Notes: a model not told the origin generated them from the sequence alone. DNA of 64,000 bases from Pseudomonas beijingensis (GCF_030687295.1 NZ_CP117425.1:1864001-1928000); one strand, 5' to 3'; shown: positions 34,398-45,066, counted from the stretch's first letter. Numbers and translations: made by a program.

Positions 34398-34672
34398 CAA
34401 TGTATGACATTAGCCAATGCCAGCGGCTCGCATGCATGGGGGAGCAAGTCGGTGACGTTGGTATCTGGATTGACCGAGAGCTTTCTGCCGTAGGTCTGAG
34501 GCGGATGATGCTAGCAGCCACAATGGGGCTGCTAGGACCCGTTGTCGATAAAAATCGACCCATATCTGACATTTGCCAAAGGCAGGAACGTTCAGGAATG
34601 GACAGTCCGTTCGCATCTACTTGCTAGTTAACTAACGGCCACCGAGCTTGTGGCCGAAATCCTCAGGGGTGA

Positions 34673-35473
34673 TTAATTAGCCTCTGAAGTCGCTAGTATT
34701 GAAGGGGTTCTTAATAAAGATTTCTGAGCAAGTTCTTTTAAGTCGTCTAGCGGCTTGCTCCCGAAATGCTTTATATATCTCTGATATTTTGGCCACTCAG
34801 CAATGTAACGACTCCCTCCGTGAACAAGCTCATTTCTTAGGTCAAAAAGCCATGATGTTTTTTCTTCGGACTTTTCATCCAGTCCGAGAGTTTTTATGCC
34901 GGCGATGATAGATGCCTCGACAGACCCGCGTTGCCCAAATAATGCATCAAGCGCAATAAAATAATTAATGTATGATTCTATATCTTCGGAGTTCATGGCG
35001 CGATTGAAGAAGTTTGCAGATTTTTTTATGCGCTGCTTATGTTCTTCAGGGCATCTGCTGAGTGATGATTTGTACCAATCTGCTGTTTTTCTAGTGATTT
35101 CGGCGTTTATTGTAATTTCCGATGCGTAAAATGGAGAGAGAGCACCACAATCACTAAGTGTTATAGAATGGTCGGGAGTGGTTTTGTGAGGAAATTGCAA
35201 GCAACGTGTAAATGGTTGAGCTATTGATTTGTGATAACGATACTTGGAGATTTCTGAGGCGCAAGCGAAAAGTACAGTTATGAACATTCTGATTTTTAAA
35301 GTGCTTGAGAATTTTGCACCTTCCTGAGTTCCATACTCTTCAGTGAGTAAAATATACCTGAACTCATAGCCAGCGTTGAAAGAGAATCTACTGTGATCCG
35401 TAGCTGGGGATTTTGGTGTCCAGCCGTCAAAAAATGTATCCGTTGGTGGAAAAGTTCTGCCAAGCTGCATCAT
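34673..35473 (-). CDS. HEPN-domain protein (Apea-like), possibly the 3' part of a split gene
   Basis: The 266-residue frame ends with an Apea-like HEPN domain: FFNRAMNSEDIESYINYFIA, then DALFGQRGSVEASI, then LFDLRNELVHGGSRY. The RNELVH signature (RxxxxH) is the catalytic motif of HEPN ribonucleases. The ATG at 35473 has no ribosome-binding site and overlaps the upstream frame by 47 bases. Together the two frames have the length of single Apea-like HEPN proteins, so a frameshift in one original gene is as likely as two coupled genes. Confidence 0.65.
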   Translation of the reverse strand: MMQLGRTFPPTDTFFDGWTPKSPATDHSRFSFNAGYEFRYILLTEEYGTQEGAKFSSTLKIRMFITVLFACASEISKYRYHKSIAQPFTRCLQFPHKTTPDHSITLSDCGALSPFYASEITINAEITRKTADWYKSSLSRCPEEHKQRIKKSANFFNRAMNSEDIESYINYFIALDALFGQRGSVEASIIAGIKTLGLDEKSEEKTSWLFDLRNELVHGGSRYIAEWPKYQRYIKHFGSKPLDDLKELAQKSLLRTPSILATSEAN

Positions 35474-36032
35474 CGCTACAGGATATTAGACGTACTCCCT
35501 CTTCGGTCAGGCAAAGAGATGGTCCGTTAAATCTTGGTAAAGGATAAATCGTACACCTTTTGCCTATCATGTTCTTTAGGTCGAATTTAATCTCATCTAA
35601 TATGCTCTTTGTAAAATCAATAACTGATACAAGGCCTCTGCACTCAAACAGGTTGGGCTTTCTAGAAAAAACCACGTTGTCACCGTCAAAGAGTGGTGAG
35701 TCTAAACAAATTTTTTGCAGTGTTGATGTTATGACGTTGCTAACGGTTTCAGTGTCGCAGTCTTTAAAGCCATGCTCTGTTTCGATGATGAGGAAAGTTA
35801 ATGAGTCAATGGCATTGAAAGTGTCTGGGCTATACCACCAAGTAAGTCCAATCCCGCCGGAGAAAGAAAATGGCTGCCGTCTACCCGCAAAAAACTGCGC
35901 AGCCGGTATATCGTTTTCACAACCAGGTTTCAAAAGAATTGAACGCATCAGTCTTGCTACTTGAGCCTGAACTCGATCCATCGATAGGTCTCCACATTCG
36001 AATATGATCTTTAGCTTAGGATACCCATTCAT
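35427..36032 (-). CDS. Unrecognised protein fused or coupled to the HEPN frame
   Basis: The frame from ATG 36032 encodes 201 residues (open to a TTG at 36110, which lies in a decayed palindromic repeat). It begins MNGYPKLKIIFECGDLSMDR and contains FSFSGGIGLTWWYSPDTFNA and TFLIIETEHGFKDCDTETV. No known motif is present. The end overlaps the HEPN frame by 47 bases; around 35,470 the reading could continue into the HEPN frame after a single-base shift. It is probably the N-terminal domain of the same protein. Confidence 0.5.
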   Translation of the reverse strand: MNGYPKLKIIFECGDLSMDRVQAQVARLMRSILLKPGCENDIPAAQFFAGRRQPFSFSGGIGLTWWYSPDTFNAIDSLTFLIIETEHGFKDCDTETVSNVITSTLQKICLDSPLFDGDNVVFSRKPNLFECRGLVSVIDFTKSILDEIKFDLKNMIGKRCTIYPLPRFNGPSLCLTEEGVRLISCSDDAAWQNFSTNGYIF

Positions 36033-36152
36033 AGGGTGATGTAGCCAGGGATGAAGCGTAAACGTTCGCTTTTTGGCTTTTTCTATCTTTCGTGCAGGAG
36101 GGGCGGCCAAAAGCAGTCATTTGAGTGTTTCTATAAAAAACGAGGCAGTTCA

Positions 36153-38549
36153 CTATTGAATATCGGACATTCGGTATTTGCCGGCCTCGATCTTCACCAT
36201 GAGTTTCTGCGCACAGAGACTACTGATCGTGCGGCCCGCAAGGCTCTCGACGGTGTCATTTAAATCGCTGGCCACCAACACTTCTCGCAGCCATTGCACT
36301 ACTTGGGATTTGGTGGCGACGCCCGCCTCGCGGCGCATCCTAAACTCGACGATCGTAGTGGCGAGGAATAGGGCGGGGAGCTCAGTAATGCCGTATACAC
36401 CGTCATTAGAGCGCAGAAACTGGAAGTCGCCGACCAGTGCTGCCACCTTAATTAAAGATTGCCCCCGAGCCTTTGATCGCGGTTTGCCTAATTCAGCTGC
36501 TTGCAGGACGATCTCGGATACCGCGTCCTTGTCCAATGGTGAGGCGAGGCAAGTCAGACATGCGCCATACATGTTATGCGGTGTCATCGTGCTGCATTCG
36601 GTGCAGGGCTTGAGATAACCCTCTGTCAGCTCATTACGCACTGAGTCGATTCCAGCGATGGAAAGACCTGTCGATAGTGAGATCCACCAGCCCCAAAGCT
36701 GAACTCCGCGATTGCTCCATCTAGCGCCACCTTCATAGACCCATCGCCTCCATCGGCTTGCGTATACGAATCCTTCGCCGAAGATTTCGTGTCTTCCGTC
36801 TACATCTGCGTATTTCCGTATTCTGTTAGCGATAAATCGTGGAGCCGGAGCACGGGCATCCTGATTGAGCACTGATGCGCGATCAATCTTCTCCAAGCCC
36901 TTGCGCAGAAAATCCGACTTTACGCTGCCTTGACCCACGAGCAGTTCGATAGGGACGATGATATAGGCGCGTGTGGTAGCCCGTCCGAGAGCGCAAGCTA
37001 ATGTGATGTCGTCCATGTCAAAGCTCGCTACGACGATGACAATGGGCGTCTCCATGCCGCGATACGCCGAGATCGTGGAGCGTGGAACATCAAGCTTCTC
37101 AAGCGACAGGGTGAACTGACTGAGCACAACCAAATCCTCCTTCATGACACCGGCTTTAAAAAGATTCGCCGTCATGGTCTGGAGACTCTTCGGAACATCC
37201 CAGCTAATGCTTCTGGACAAGTCTTCCTCGGAAATCGGGCGAGGGCAGTTCACCTCATGTCGTGGCGGAAGCATCTCCATCATCGTCTGAGTAATGCCTC
37301 CGGGATTCCGATAGACCGTTGCCAGATAGAAGAATCGCTCGCGATAGGTATCCTCCAGAAATCGATAGGAACTACCCTTCTCGATACCGGGAAGTACTTG
37401 GAGCTCATCAGCAAAGACGAACTTGCGTGCGTTGGCGAAATGATCGTGCAGCGCCAAGTGATCGGCCTCGTTGAGCGCCTGGGCTTCATCAACGATCAAC
37501 ACCGCGTACTGTTGATCCACCGTTCCATGCAGGGATAAGTGATGCTCATCATAATTGGGGCTCGCTTAAGCTGCTGTCCCTGTTCCGTGTACCCAAGGAC
37601 TCGCAGTAGGAATGGAAGGTCTGAACCTTGACCGCACGGCCGAGATGGCTCAATTGAGCGGCCACTTTCTGCGTGATCTGGCGGTTTTTCAGAAGGAAAA
37701 GTACTTTGAGGCCCCCGCCGGTAAACTGCTCGGCAAGAGAGCGCGCTATCAGCGTCTTGCCGCTGCCTGAGAACCCCGCGATCAGCCTCCGATCAGAGTC
37801 GACGCACAAAGCCACCTGATTCGCCTGCTTTTTGTCTAATTGAAGCCATAACTCGCCGTCCGCAACAATCTTACGACCAAGAGCCCCTTCCCGCATTTCC
37901 CGCGGCCAGACAGAGTCGAGGAATTGATCGATTTCATGGCGGAAGTTGTCTTGGCCGCCATATAATTTAGTGCGGACTTCCAGTGCGCCATCAATTGCAA
38001 GATGCGCGAGGGCATGACCCGACGATGCTTTTGCAGGATTAGGATACCGTCGGGCAACTGCCGGTCGAGCGGCACGTACGCACTGGCAATCTGCGAACTC
38101 TCGAGATCGAAGTCTGGAAAGTGCACTGCGTAACCGACTGGGCACTTCATCTGCCAGGACTTTAACATCTCGACGAGGACGAAAGTGTTGTCCTTGACCT
38201 GAGTCAGGGGATCGATTTCGTATCTGTCACGTTCGTGAATGAATCGAACGCCCGAAGGCTGATACAGCCCCGATTTCGTCTCGATGCAAAGCATGCCCAG
38301 TTCCGCATGCAGGATCACGAAGTCCACCTCGCCAGACAAATGCTTTCTCTCCAAAGAGACCCTCAGGTATTCCTGCAACTCCTGAGAGTACACCCGCTTT
38401 GTTCTGCCGCGCAGCCAAGGTAGCGAGTGGATGACGACGAACTCATCATCAAGTGCCGCTAGTTCCTGAAAGAGCGTGAACTCACCTTTGCTGCGGAGTT
38501 CTGCATGATCGAGTGTTGGAAAGAATCTGGCCATGGATGGAAAAAACAC
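36153..38549 (-). pseudogene. NERD nuclease-UvrD-like helicase, broken by two frameshifts
   Basis: Three minus-strand frames together make one protein of about 800 residues. Frame 1 (38,549 to about 38,025) carries a NERD nuclease-like domain with GEVDFVILHAELGMLCIETKSG. Frame 2 (about 38,025 to 37,549) continues GHALAHLAIDGALEVRTKLYGG and has Walker A GFSGSGKTLIA. Frame 3 (about 37,555 to 36,153) has Walker B VLIVDEAQAL, then helicase motifs (ATVYRNPGG, STISAYRGMETPIVIV). One-base shifts near 38,025 (cgtcgggtcatg) and 37,555 (ccccaattatg) restore the frame. NERD-helicases occur in defence islands. Either it is a pseudogene or these are sequencing errors. Confidence 0.8.
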
Positions 38550-38876
38550 TATGTCAGTTTAAATATTCAGTACGCTACCGTCTTGTTGGCATAGTATCTT
38601 CAAACACCTTTGGGCAGAACTACTGCAGCCTGGCTGAGCTCCAAGGTGTTTGGATTTGGCAACCATGAAGCCTGAGAGTCCTGCCCCGGCTGTGGCTTGG
38701 TGTTGTGAGCCAGAAGCATAAAAGCTGCTTCTCCCCATGTGGCTTAGGGAGGTTTTGGTCGGTCTCATGCTGCGGCATTAGGCATGTGTTCGCGCTCGAC
38801 TGATAGCTTTGCGACGACGAGGTGTTGTCGAAGTATGCTTGCGGAAGCACACTGTCATGAGCGGCTGCTTTCGGCC
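38550..38876. other. Intergenic, no gene seen
   Basis: Upstream region of the broken NERD-helicase. Short frames lack support. The 3' part merges into the palindromic-repeat copy at about 38,860. Confidence 0.4.
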
Positions 38877-39053
38877 GATTCTGTTGAAAAGTCGCCGCTG
38901 GTTTCCACCGTAGAAAGTACGAGCTTGAAATTGAAATCTTTATATTGAACAGAGGATTCCCGCGCTCAGATTTCGCGTAGCAGCGTGCAAAAAAGCGTTT
39001 TCAGCGGTCATTATGCGGTCCGTCTGGAAGAGCCGACTTTTTCAACAGAATCG
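38877..39053. mobile_element. MITE-like element with terminal inverted repeats
   Basis: The left end (gttgaaaagtcg from 38,884) and right end (cgactttttcaac from 39,034) are inverted copies of a cgat(t)ctgttgaaaa(a)gtcg sequence bounding about 177 bases without a gene. The same terminal sequence occurs at 29,279, next to another palindromic-repeat copy. Non-coding length and inverted ends suggest a miniature transposable element moved by an unseen transposase. Confidence 0.45.
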
Positions 39054-39108
39054 CCAAAAACGGTGGCTCCATCCCCCTTAAAGTCAGGTCGGCGAAGGAT
39101 TCCATCCA

Positions 39109-40005
39109 CTATATTTGTTTGCTGGTTTTTGCGTCGTATTCGCCGCTATACAGGCTATCAAAGGTGAGGAAAAGACGGTTGTTAACTCGTTCAATCCAAT
39201 CTACCGTGTCCTGAAGATCACTACTTGAAGCATTGATTCGCTGGAGCCAAAGCCTGAAAGGCTTGATGGTAAATCTTATAATAGGAGCAACGAATCTTAT
39301 ATCGGCTGGGTGGTAATCAGTGAAGGCTGAAAACGTGCCGTCCTCATTTCGCACCAAGCCCCAATCCATAGACTCGTTCCAAGAACCATGAATTGATTCG
39401 GACATCATGCCGTAGGTGGCAGGATACAGATCATCGTGTTCTATTTCAGCGAAAATGTCGCGGAAGCTTTTGCCTTGTAAACGCCATCTATTTTTTTTCT
39501 GCTCCGCAAAATCGTCTTTTGTTAATCCTTCAAATTCCATTTTTTCTAGGACTGCGGCTAGCAAACGCTTACCAGCTTTTGTGTGGAAGAACGGGGAACC
39601 TCCCTCCAGTTCTCTGAGAAGTCTAAGCCGATCTTTGTAAGAGCACTTTCGGTAGTCAGCAATCACTGCATCACCGTTCAGCATTAGATAGCTGGCGAGA
39701 GTTGTGGCCTCGATGAGGGGACGCTCAAAAATTGCGATCACCTCGGCATTGTCCTGCTCGTGGTATTTCACACACTCCTTGAGCAGCTTGGATATTCGGA
39801 CCAAGAGTCCAAGGATAGGCGCGTCGTTAATCGAATACCCTGTCGGGTTGCGCTGGAGGTTGCGCACCCTCGTGAGCGCATCATAAATTTCTGCGACATC
39901 TTTGAAAAACGTGGTCGAAAAGGCGTGTAGCCCTTCCAAAGAGCTAAAATGATGCTCGACATAGGAATGCTGGTATTTTTGGGTAATTAGGGAAAATTCC
40001 AGCAT
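39109..40005 (-). CDS. DUF5677-like protein
   Basis: The 298-residue all-helical protein has IFERPLIEATTLASYLMLNG and, later, MMSESIHGSWNESMDWGL, a pattern I associate with DUF5677-type proteins (R-P-L-x-E and S-E-x-x-H). These may be distant HEPN-like folds; the function is unknown. The ATG at 40005 is followed by LEFSLITQKYQHSYVEHHF. It is alone between the MITE-like element and the DUF4238 remnant. Confidence 0.55.
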   Translation of the reverse strand: MLEFSLITQKYQHSYVEHHFSSLEGLHAFSTTFFKDVAEIYDALTRVRNLQRNPTGYSINDAPILGLLVRISKLLKECVKYHEQDNAEVIAIFERPLIEATTLASYLMLNGDAVIADYRKCSYKDRLRLLRELEGGSPFFHTKAGKRLLAAVLEKMEFEGLTKDDFAEQKKNRWRLQGKSFRDIFAEIEHDDLYPATYGMMSESIHGSWNESMDWGLVRNEDGTFSAFTDYHPADIRFVAPIIRFTIKPFRLWLQRINASSSDLQDTVDWIERVNNRLFLTFDSLYSGEYDAKTSKQI

Positions 40006-40125
40006 GCGGAGGTCACCATGTAAGATTTAGACAATCATACTGCTTGGCTCGGTCGTCGCCACGAGTTTCAGGTTCCAAGCATGAAGGGGGGCGAACAGTT
40101 TTTTTGAGCGCAGCCTGACTTTTGA

Positions 40126-40587
40126 TCAGCTCTGAAGCGCTCTTTCAGCTTGGCACTGCTCAAGATGCCAGTTCTCCCAAGCGGACAGCTCATTTTTAAA
40201 GGTCGTTGGGCAAACTAGTCTGGGCCGAATCAAGTGTATGTCACTTGGTTCTTGAGCGAACACGTAGCGATCCGCATGGTCGATGATGATCTTTCGTATC
40301 AGTCTGGCTGTCTTGACCCGCCAGGTAAGTGTAAAGATATTGATGGTAAGCAATTCCTTTCAGGGATTGCTTCTTCCAAAGGGGTACGTTTCACTAGGAA
40401 CCAACAATCGGTAAGTAGCAACTTGACCTTCATGCGCCCACTGTTTCAGGTAGAGCTTGGGGACGTAGTGGTTGTCCTTACGCAGCTGTTGCATTAGCAG
40501 ATTCCCCGTCAAGAAGGTGAGCTTCACGAAATCATACCGAAATGCAGATGACTTGACGCCTGCTATGGGCTTGTGAATGGCTGACAT
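40126..40587 (-). pseudogene. DUF4238 protein remnant
   Basis: The minus strand reads MQQLRKDNHYVPKLYLKQWA and HEGQVATYRLLVPSETYP, the start of a DUF4238 protein, from about 40,497. Near 40,385 the frame shifts to LWKKQSLKGIAYHQYLYTYL, with a further break near 40,300. Only the first 60-70 residues of about 300 remain. It is a decayed cousin of the intact gene at 25,514. Confidence 0.7.
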
Positions 40588-41108
40588 CCTGTCACCAACT
40601 GCGCTTCGGAATTAAGTATAGCTATCGGCCTGGAATTGAATATGCGCGACCGACTGCTCTAGGTCGAAAGCTGCCGATTGCGGATGACAGCTCGGCTCCG
40701 CCATTGAAGGATGGCTATTCGAGGCTCGAAACCCTCTCCCCAATTATGGCAACTACCCATCGTGAGAGCGCTCGGCGCGCCCTCCACAATTGAGGGACAC
40801 AAATTTAGTCAACTCCCCTAGACCACACAGCTAGCATGCGTGCTTCTCAGCCGATCAAGTTGGGCGGAGCGGATGGCGCTGTCAGCCGCCCTGGCCGGAA
40901 TGGTCACTATCCGCGAAGAGGGTTGAGAAATGGTGGAATGGTGAACGCCAATCAGCAACTGCCAATAGCGAAGCAGGTGGGCGATTAACCAGTAAATTGA
41001 CTTCTTTCCAGGGGGAGGTTCCCTTTCAGGCATCTGAGGCATAATCAGATTAAATGTGCTCGGTGATTGAGCTTTCAGTCAGATTGTCATGTGAAAAAAG
41101 GATGCGAC
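40588..41108. other. Intergenic, no gene seen
   Basis: 520 bases upstream of the large unknown gene; presumably its promoter and decayed sequence. No credible ORF or strong hairpin. Confidence 0.4.
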
Positions 41109-44100
41109 ATGCAGTGGATCGATGAGGCGGGTTTAGCTGATTGGGCTCAGAGGATTGACGCTCGTGCACACCTTCCTGACCTTATAGCTGACTTGATAAG
41201 GGCGTCTATCACCGATGCCAGCCGATTTCGATTTCCGGGAGGTGATGCGGGCCAAGTTAGAGGCTGGGATGGTGTCCTTGAGACCGCCGAGGCCGCTGCG
41301 TTTGTGCCCGCTGGTAAATCCAAATGGGAATTTGGGGCCGGTGCGGGTGCAAAAAAAGCGACTGATGACTACAACAAACGGACAGATAAAACAGATCCCG
41401 CCGAGATGGCCGAAAGCACCCTGGTGTTGGTAAATCTGGAGAAATGGGATACGCCACGAAAGCTTCTCACTAAATGGGAGAACGATAGGACCAAGGAGGG
41501 AAAGTGGAAGAAGGTCATTTACCTAGATGCCGTCGAATTGGTCCACTGGCTTGATCTACACCCTGCTGTGGCTGCGTTGTACGCCAGAAACATCTTGGGT
41601 AATGCGCCTCGGAATGGCGCGCTCAGCACGGACGAGTTTTGGGAAATGTATAGCTTGCGCTTCAAGCCTCGTTTGCACGAGAAGGTTGTCTTGGGAGACC
41701 GTCACGAGATTGCCGAAGACTTGCTTCGTAACCTCGCTGGACCAGCTCAAGCAATCATGCTTGGCGCGGAGACGGCCATTGAGGTTGTTGCTTTTGCAGT
41801 TGCGGCGATTCGTATGGCGCCCCCTGATGTCAAAAGGGCGTTGGAGGTGAAAACGCTGATTGTTGAGACTGAGGCCGCAGCGCGATTCCTAAGTCAGCAC
41901 ACAAATCTGACGTTCATTACTACCAACGAAGGCGATCGAATGTCGGGAGTCCTCGCTTCTAAAGGCCCAACTCTATCAGCAGTAACTGGGGTTCAGGCCA
42001 GAAAGCACACGTCGCTTAAGCGATCATCAGCGACCGGAATGCTCGACGGCTTTATGGCGATGGGGATCGATCGTGAGGAAGGATATGAATTAGCTCACAG
42101 ATGTGGCCGTAGTCTCACAATTCTCGAACGACTCATATCAAATCAAGCCTATTGCTCGCCTGAGTGGGTAAGTGACGCAGGGGGCATGAAGGCCGCGTTT
42201 CTAGCTGGAGGCTGGTCCGTTAGTCAGGAACTCGACAAACTTGTGTTAGCGGATCTTTCGGGGCTGAAGAACTACGTCGACCTGGAAGAAAAGCTGCTTC
42301 CAACCATCATGTTGGCTGATCCACCGTTTGATCGAGTTGATGGATGTTGGCAAGTGCGAGCCCCTGTCGACGCCTTTAGCTTCTATGGGCATTTAGTTGG
42401 AGAGCAGGACTTGCAGCGTTTGAAAGCTGCGGTGCTGAAGGTTTTCAGCCATGTTGTAGAGGAGCCATCTCGCGATGAAAAGTTTAGCCTTAACTACGTC
42501 TCTCCTGCCAACTACAGCAAGTGGTTGAGAGAAGGGCTGGCGCTGACGCTCCTGATTATCGCGACGATGGACCAAGTTGGCGGCCTGTATATGAATCAGG
42601 CAACCGCCCAGCAATTCGTTGATGAAGTAGTTAGCTCATTGCCTGAGTGGGGGAAAAGCCATAGGGCCCTGGTAGGACTATCGGATCAGACAGCCTTGTT
42701 CGCAGAGGCTGCGCCTAGCCCTTTTTTGACGGCCCTCGAATCTATGTTCGGGGGCGAGCAGGGCGAGATCGTTGGTCTGTTTAACGACAGGGATGATTGG
42801 CCGTTTTCGGCATCGGGTCCATACATCCAGATCCTCTGGGCGTTGGAGGTTTTGGCTTGGGATCCGAAGCTGCTGAATCGAGCTGCGATCGTTTTGGCAA
42901 AGCTTGCCGAGCTGGACCCTGCACCGGACTCAAACAAAGCCAATCGCCCTATTAATAGCTTGAGAGACATTCTGCTTACTTGGTCGCCCAACACTCATGC
43001 GACTCTTCGCCAGCGTATTGCTTGTATCGATATCGTGCTTTCTAAGGTTCCAGCGATAGGGTGGCAGCTTTTGGTCAAGCTACTTCCGCGGTCGCACGAC
43101 ACTGTCTCACCCACCCAAAAGCCTAAGCTTCGTGATGTTGCATCTGTAAACCAGGAAGAGCTTACGTTCGGAGTGGTCTGGGACGCCCAGCATGCTGTGG
43201 TCAGCCGGGCAATTGCATTGGCTGGTAATAATGAAGAAAGGGCGATAGTGCTGGTTAACTCTTTCTCCGCCTTTAGGCCGGACGATCGAGAGGCGGTGCT
43301 TGCATATATTGATTCGTATTTGACCGAACATCGATCGGATGAGGCTAACCCAGTCTGGAGTGCGCTTCAGGCGATGGCTGCCAAGCACGATTTTTATGCA
43401 GACAGTGACTGGGCTATGGAGAAAGAGGAGCGGCAGAGAATTCAAGACCTTCTAGATAGCCATCGCCCTGGCGATCCAATTTACGAGGATAAGCAGCTGT
43501 TTGACGACTGGTTTCCACATGTCGGGCGGTACAATGAGAGTGGGGGTTTAGAGCCTGATGCCCTTAGAAAAGAGGCTTTGGCCCGTATCTTGGAACGTGA
43601 TGGTGCGCTTGGTATATTTGAACTCACAAAAAAGGCCGCCATTCCTATTCTAGTCGCTCAAGCAATCGATATTGAGCAAATCACCCAGTCAAATTTAGTC
43701 ACGCTTGTTGAAGCGGCTGTGCAGCAGTCTCCTATTGGAGATCTAGCTCTTTATGCCTCAGCGCTGGGTGCACAGAGATATGGAGATGCTTGGTCTCAAC
43801 TTATAGAGGAGAAGATATTTCCTCTAGTAACTGACGCAGGTGATAAGTGTTATTTGCTCCTCGGTTGGCCGGTTAATAACTGGACTTGGGATTTTGTAGA
43901 GTCTCAGGGGCGGGAGGTTCATGATCAATACTGGCAGCGTCTCAACATATTCCCACACGGAGGGTCCCATGACGATCTACTAAGAGCCGTAAAGGAATTT
44001 CGTGCCGTCGGTCGGAGTATTGAAGTTCTATGCCTAGGGCACCGGCGATTAACCGAATTTTCTTCGGAGATAATTATCACTTTGCTTTCCGAAGGACTGC

Positions 44101-44852
44101 AGCAGTCTGAAAGTAAACAAAGTGGGACGATGCTCTCTTATTATCTCGAATCAGCTTTCAAAGAGCTTGATGGGCGTGCTGATGTTGAACGTTTTGCTAT
44201 CGCACGATTGGAATACGCATATCTGCCAGCAATTCAAGACCAGCGACGCTCCTTGGTTATCTATGAGCAAATTGCCGAAAACCCACTTCTTTTTATAGAA
44301 ATTCTCTCCCATATTTATCGAGGTAAAAACTCGCCTGCTAGGGAGGACGTGACGGATCACGAAAGGAACATTGCGAGCGTTTCATTCCGATTGCTTTCTT
44401 CCTTCAAGACATTACCTGGAGCTAGCGCAGAAGGCGTTGATCTAGCGAAACTTGAGTCCTGGATTGCAGGTGTCCGCACGGCGGCGGCTGAGAGAGACAT
44501 TACCGACATTGCCGATCAGCATATAGGGAAGACTCTCGCGCACTCCCCGCGATTTGATACAGGAGCAATTTGGCCTCCGGTTGAGGTGTGCATGGTCATA
44601 GAAAACCTCGCATCTGAGCAAATCGAAACTGGTTTTGAGGTGGAATGCTTCAACAAGCGAGGGGCTTACATGAAGTCGATGGGGGAGGGAGGCGCTCAAG
44701 AGCGAGCGCTAGCTGGGGAATACTCAAACTGGGCTACACAGTCTGCGGAGTTCTGCCGAACATCCGCTATGCTTGAGAGGATATCGGAGTCGTGGAATAG
44801 GATGGCAGATCGGGAAGATCTTCGTGCGGAAGTCGATAAGCTGAAGCGATGA
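41109..44852 (+). CDS. Very large unrecognised protein, candidate defence gene
   Basis: The protein has 1,247 residues from the ATG at 41109, which follows aagga; an earlier in-frame start at 41067 is less likely. The first 150 residues (RFRFPGGDAGQVRGWDGVLE, then GKSKWEFGAG, TLVLVNLEKWDTP, KVIYLDAVELVHWL) could form a restriction-endonuclease-like fold, but I cannot point to a certain D-ExK set. The long remainder is helical and repeat-like, without a visible Walker A motif; AIMLGAETAIEVVAFAVAAI lies where an NTPase might be expected. Size, island setting and solitary single-gene layout resemble known one-gene defence systems. The function is not assigned. Confidence 0.7.
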   Translation: MQWIDEAGLADWAQRIDARAHLPDLIADLIRASITDASRFRFPGGDAGQVRGWDGVLETAEAAAFVPAGKSKWEFGAGAGAKKATDDYNKRTDKTDPAEMAESTLVLVNLEKWDTPRKLLTKWENDRTKEGKWKKVIYLDAVELVHWLDLHPAVAALYARNILGNAPRNGALSTDEFWEMYSLRFKPRLHEKVVLGDRHEIAEDLLRNLAGPAQAIMLGAETAIEVVAFAVAAIRMAPPDVKRALEVKTLIVETEAAARFLSQHTNLTFITTNEGDRMSGVLASKGPTLSAVTGVQARKHTSLKRSSATGMLDGFMAMGIDREEGYELAHRCGRSLTILERLISNQAYCSPEWVSDAGGMKAAFLAGGWSVSQELDKLVLADLSGLKNYVDLEEKLLPTIMLADPPFDRVDGCWQVRAPVDAFSFYGHLVGEQDLQRLKAAVLKVFSHVVEEPSRDEKFSLNYVSPANYSKWLREGLALTLLIIATMDQVGGLYMNQATAQQFVDEVVSSLPEWGKSHRALVGLSDQTALFAEAAPSPFLTALESMFGGEQGEIVGLFNDRDDWPFSASGPYIQILWALEVLAWDPKLLNRAAIVLAKLAELDPAPDSNKANRPINSLRDILLTWSPNTHATLRQRIACIDIVLSKVPAIGWQLLVKLLPRSHDTVSPTQKPKLRDVASVNQEELTFGVVWDAQHAVVSRAIALAGNNEERAIVLVNSFSAFRPDDREAVLAYIDSYLTEHRSDEANPVWSALQAMAAKHDFYADSDWAMEKEERQRIQDLLDSHRPGDPIYEDKQLFDDWFPHVGRYNESGGLEPDALRKEALARILERDGALGIFELTKKAAIPILVAQAIDIEQITQSNLVTLVEAAVQQSPIGDLALYASALGAQRYGDAWSQLIEEKIFPLVTDAGDKCYLLLGWPVNNWTWDFVESQGREVHDQYWQRLNIFPHGGSHDDLLRAVKEFRAVGRSIEVLCLGHRRLTEFSSEIIITLLSEGLQQSESKQSGTMLSYYLESAFKELDGRADVERFAIARLEYAYLPAIQDQRRSLVIYEQIAENPLLFIEILSHIYRGKNSPAREDVTDHERNIASVSFRLLSSFKTLPGASAEGVDLAKLESWIAGVRTAAAERDITDIADQHIGKTLAHSPRFDTGAIWPPVEVCMVIENLASEQIETGFEVECFNKRGAYMKSMGEGGAQERALAGEYSNWATQSAEFCRTSAMLERISESWNRMADREDLRAEVDKLKR

Positions 44853-45066
44853 TAGCCGGCAAGTTATGTTCTTTTGCGAGACAGGTCTACTGCCTCGCAG
44901 ATATTCAGCCGCGTTTAGATGCGCGCCGCTATGAGCCTGTAGGAATGAGTCATGGCACCGCTTCCGACTGGCTGCAAATGTCCGACAGCTACCTGCTCAA
45001 TCAGGTCAATAATAGGCCGGAGTCATAAAGTTTTTCTTGTTTTGCGCTACACGTAGCCCTAGATGG

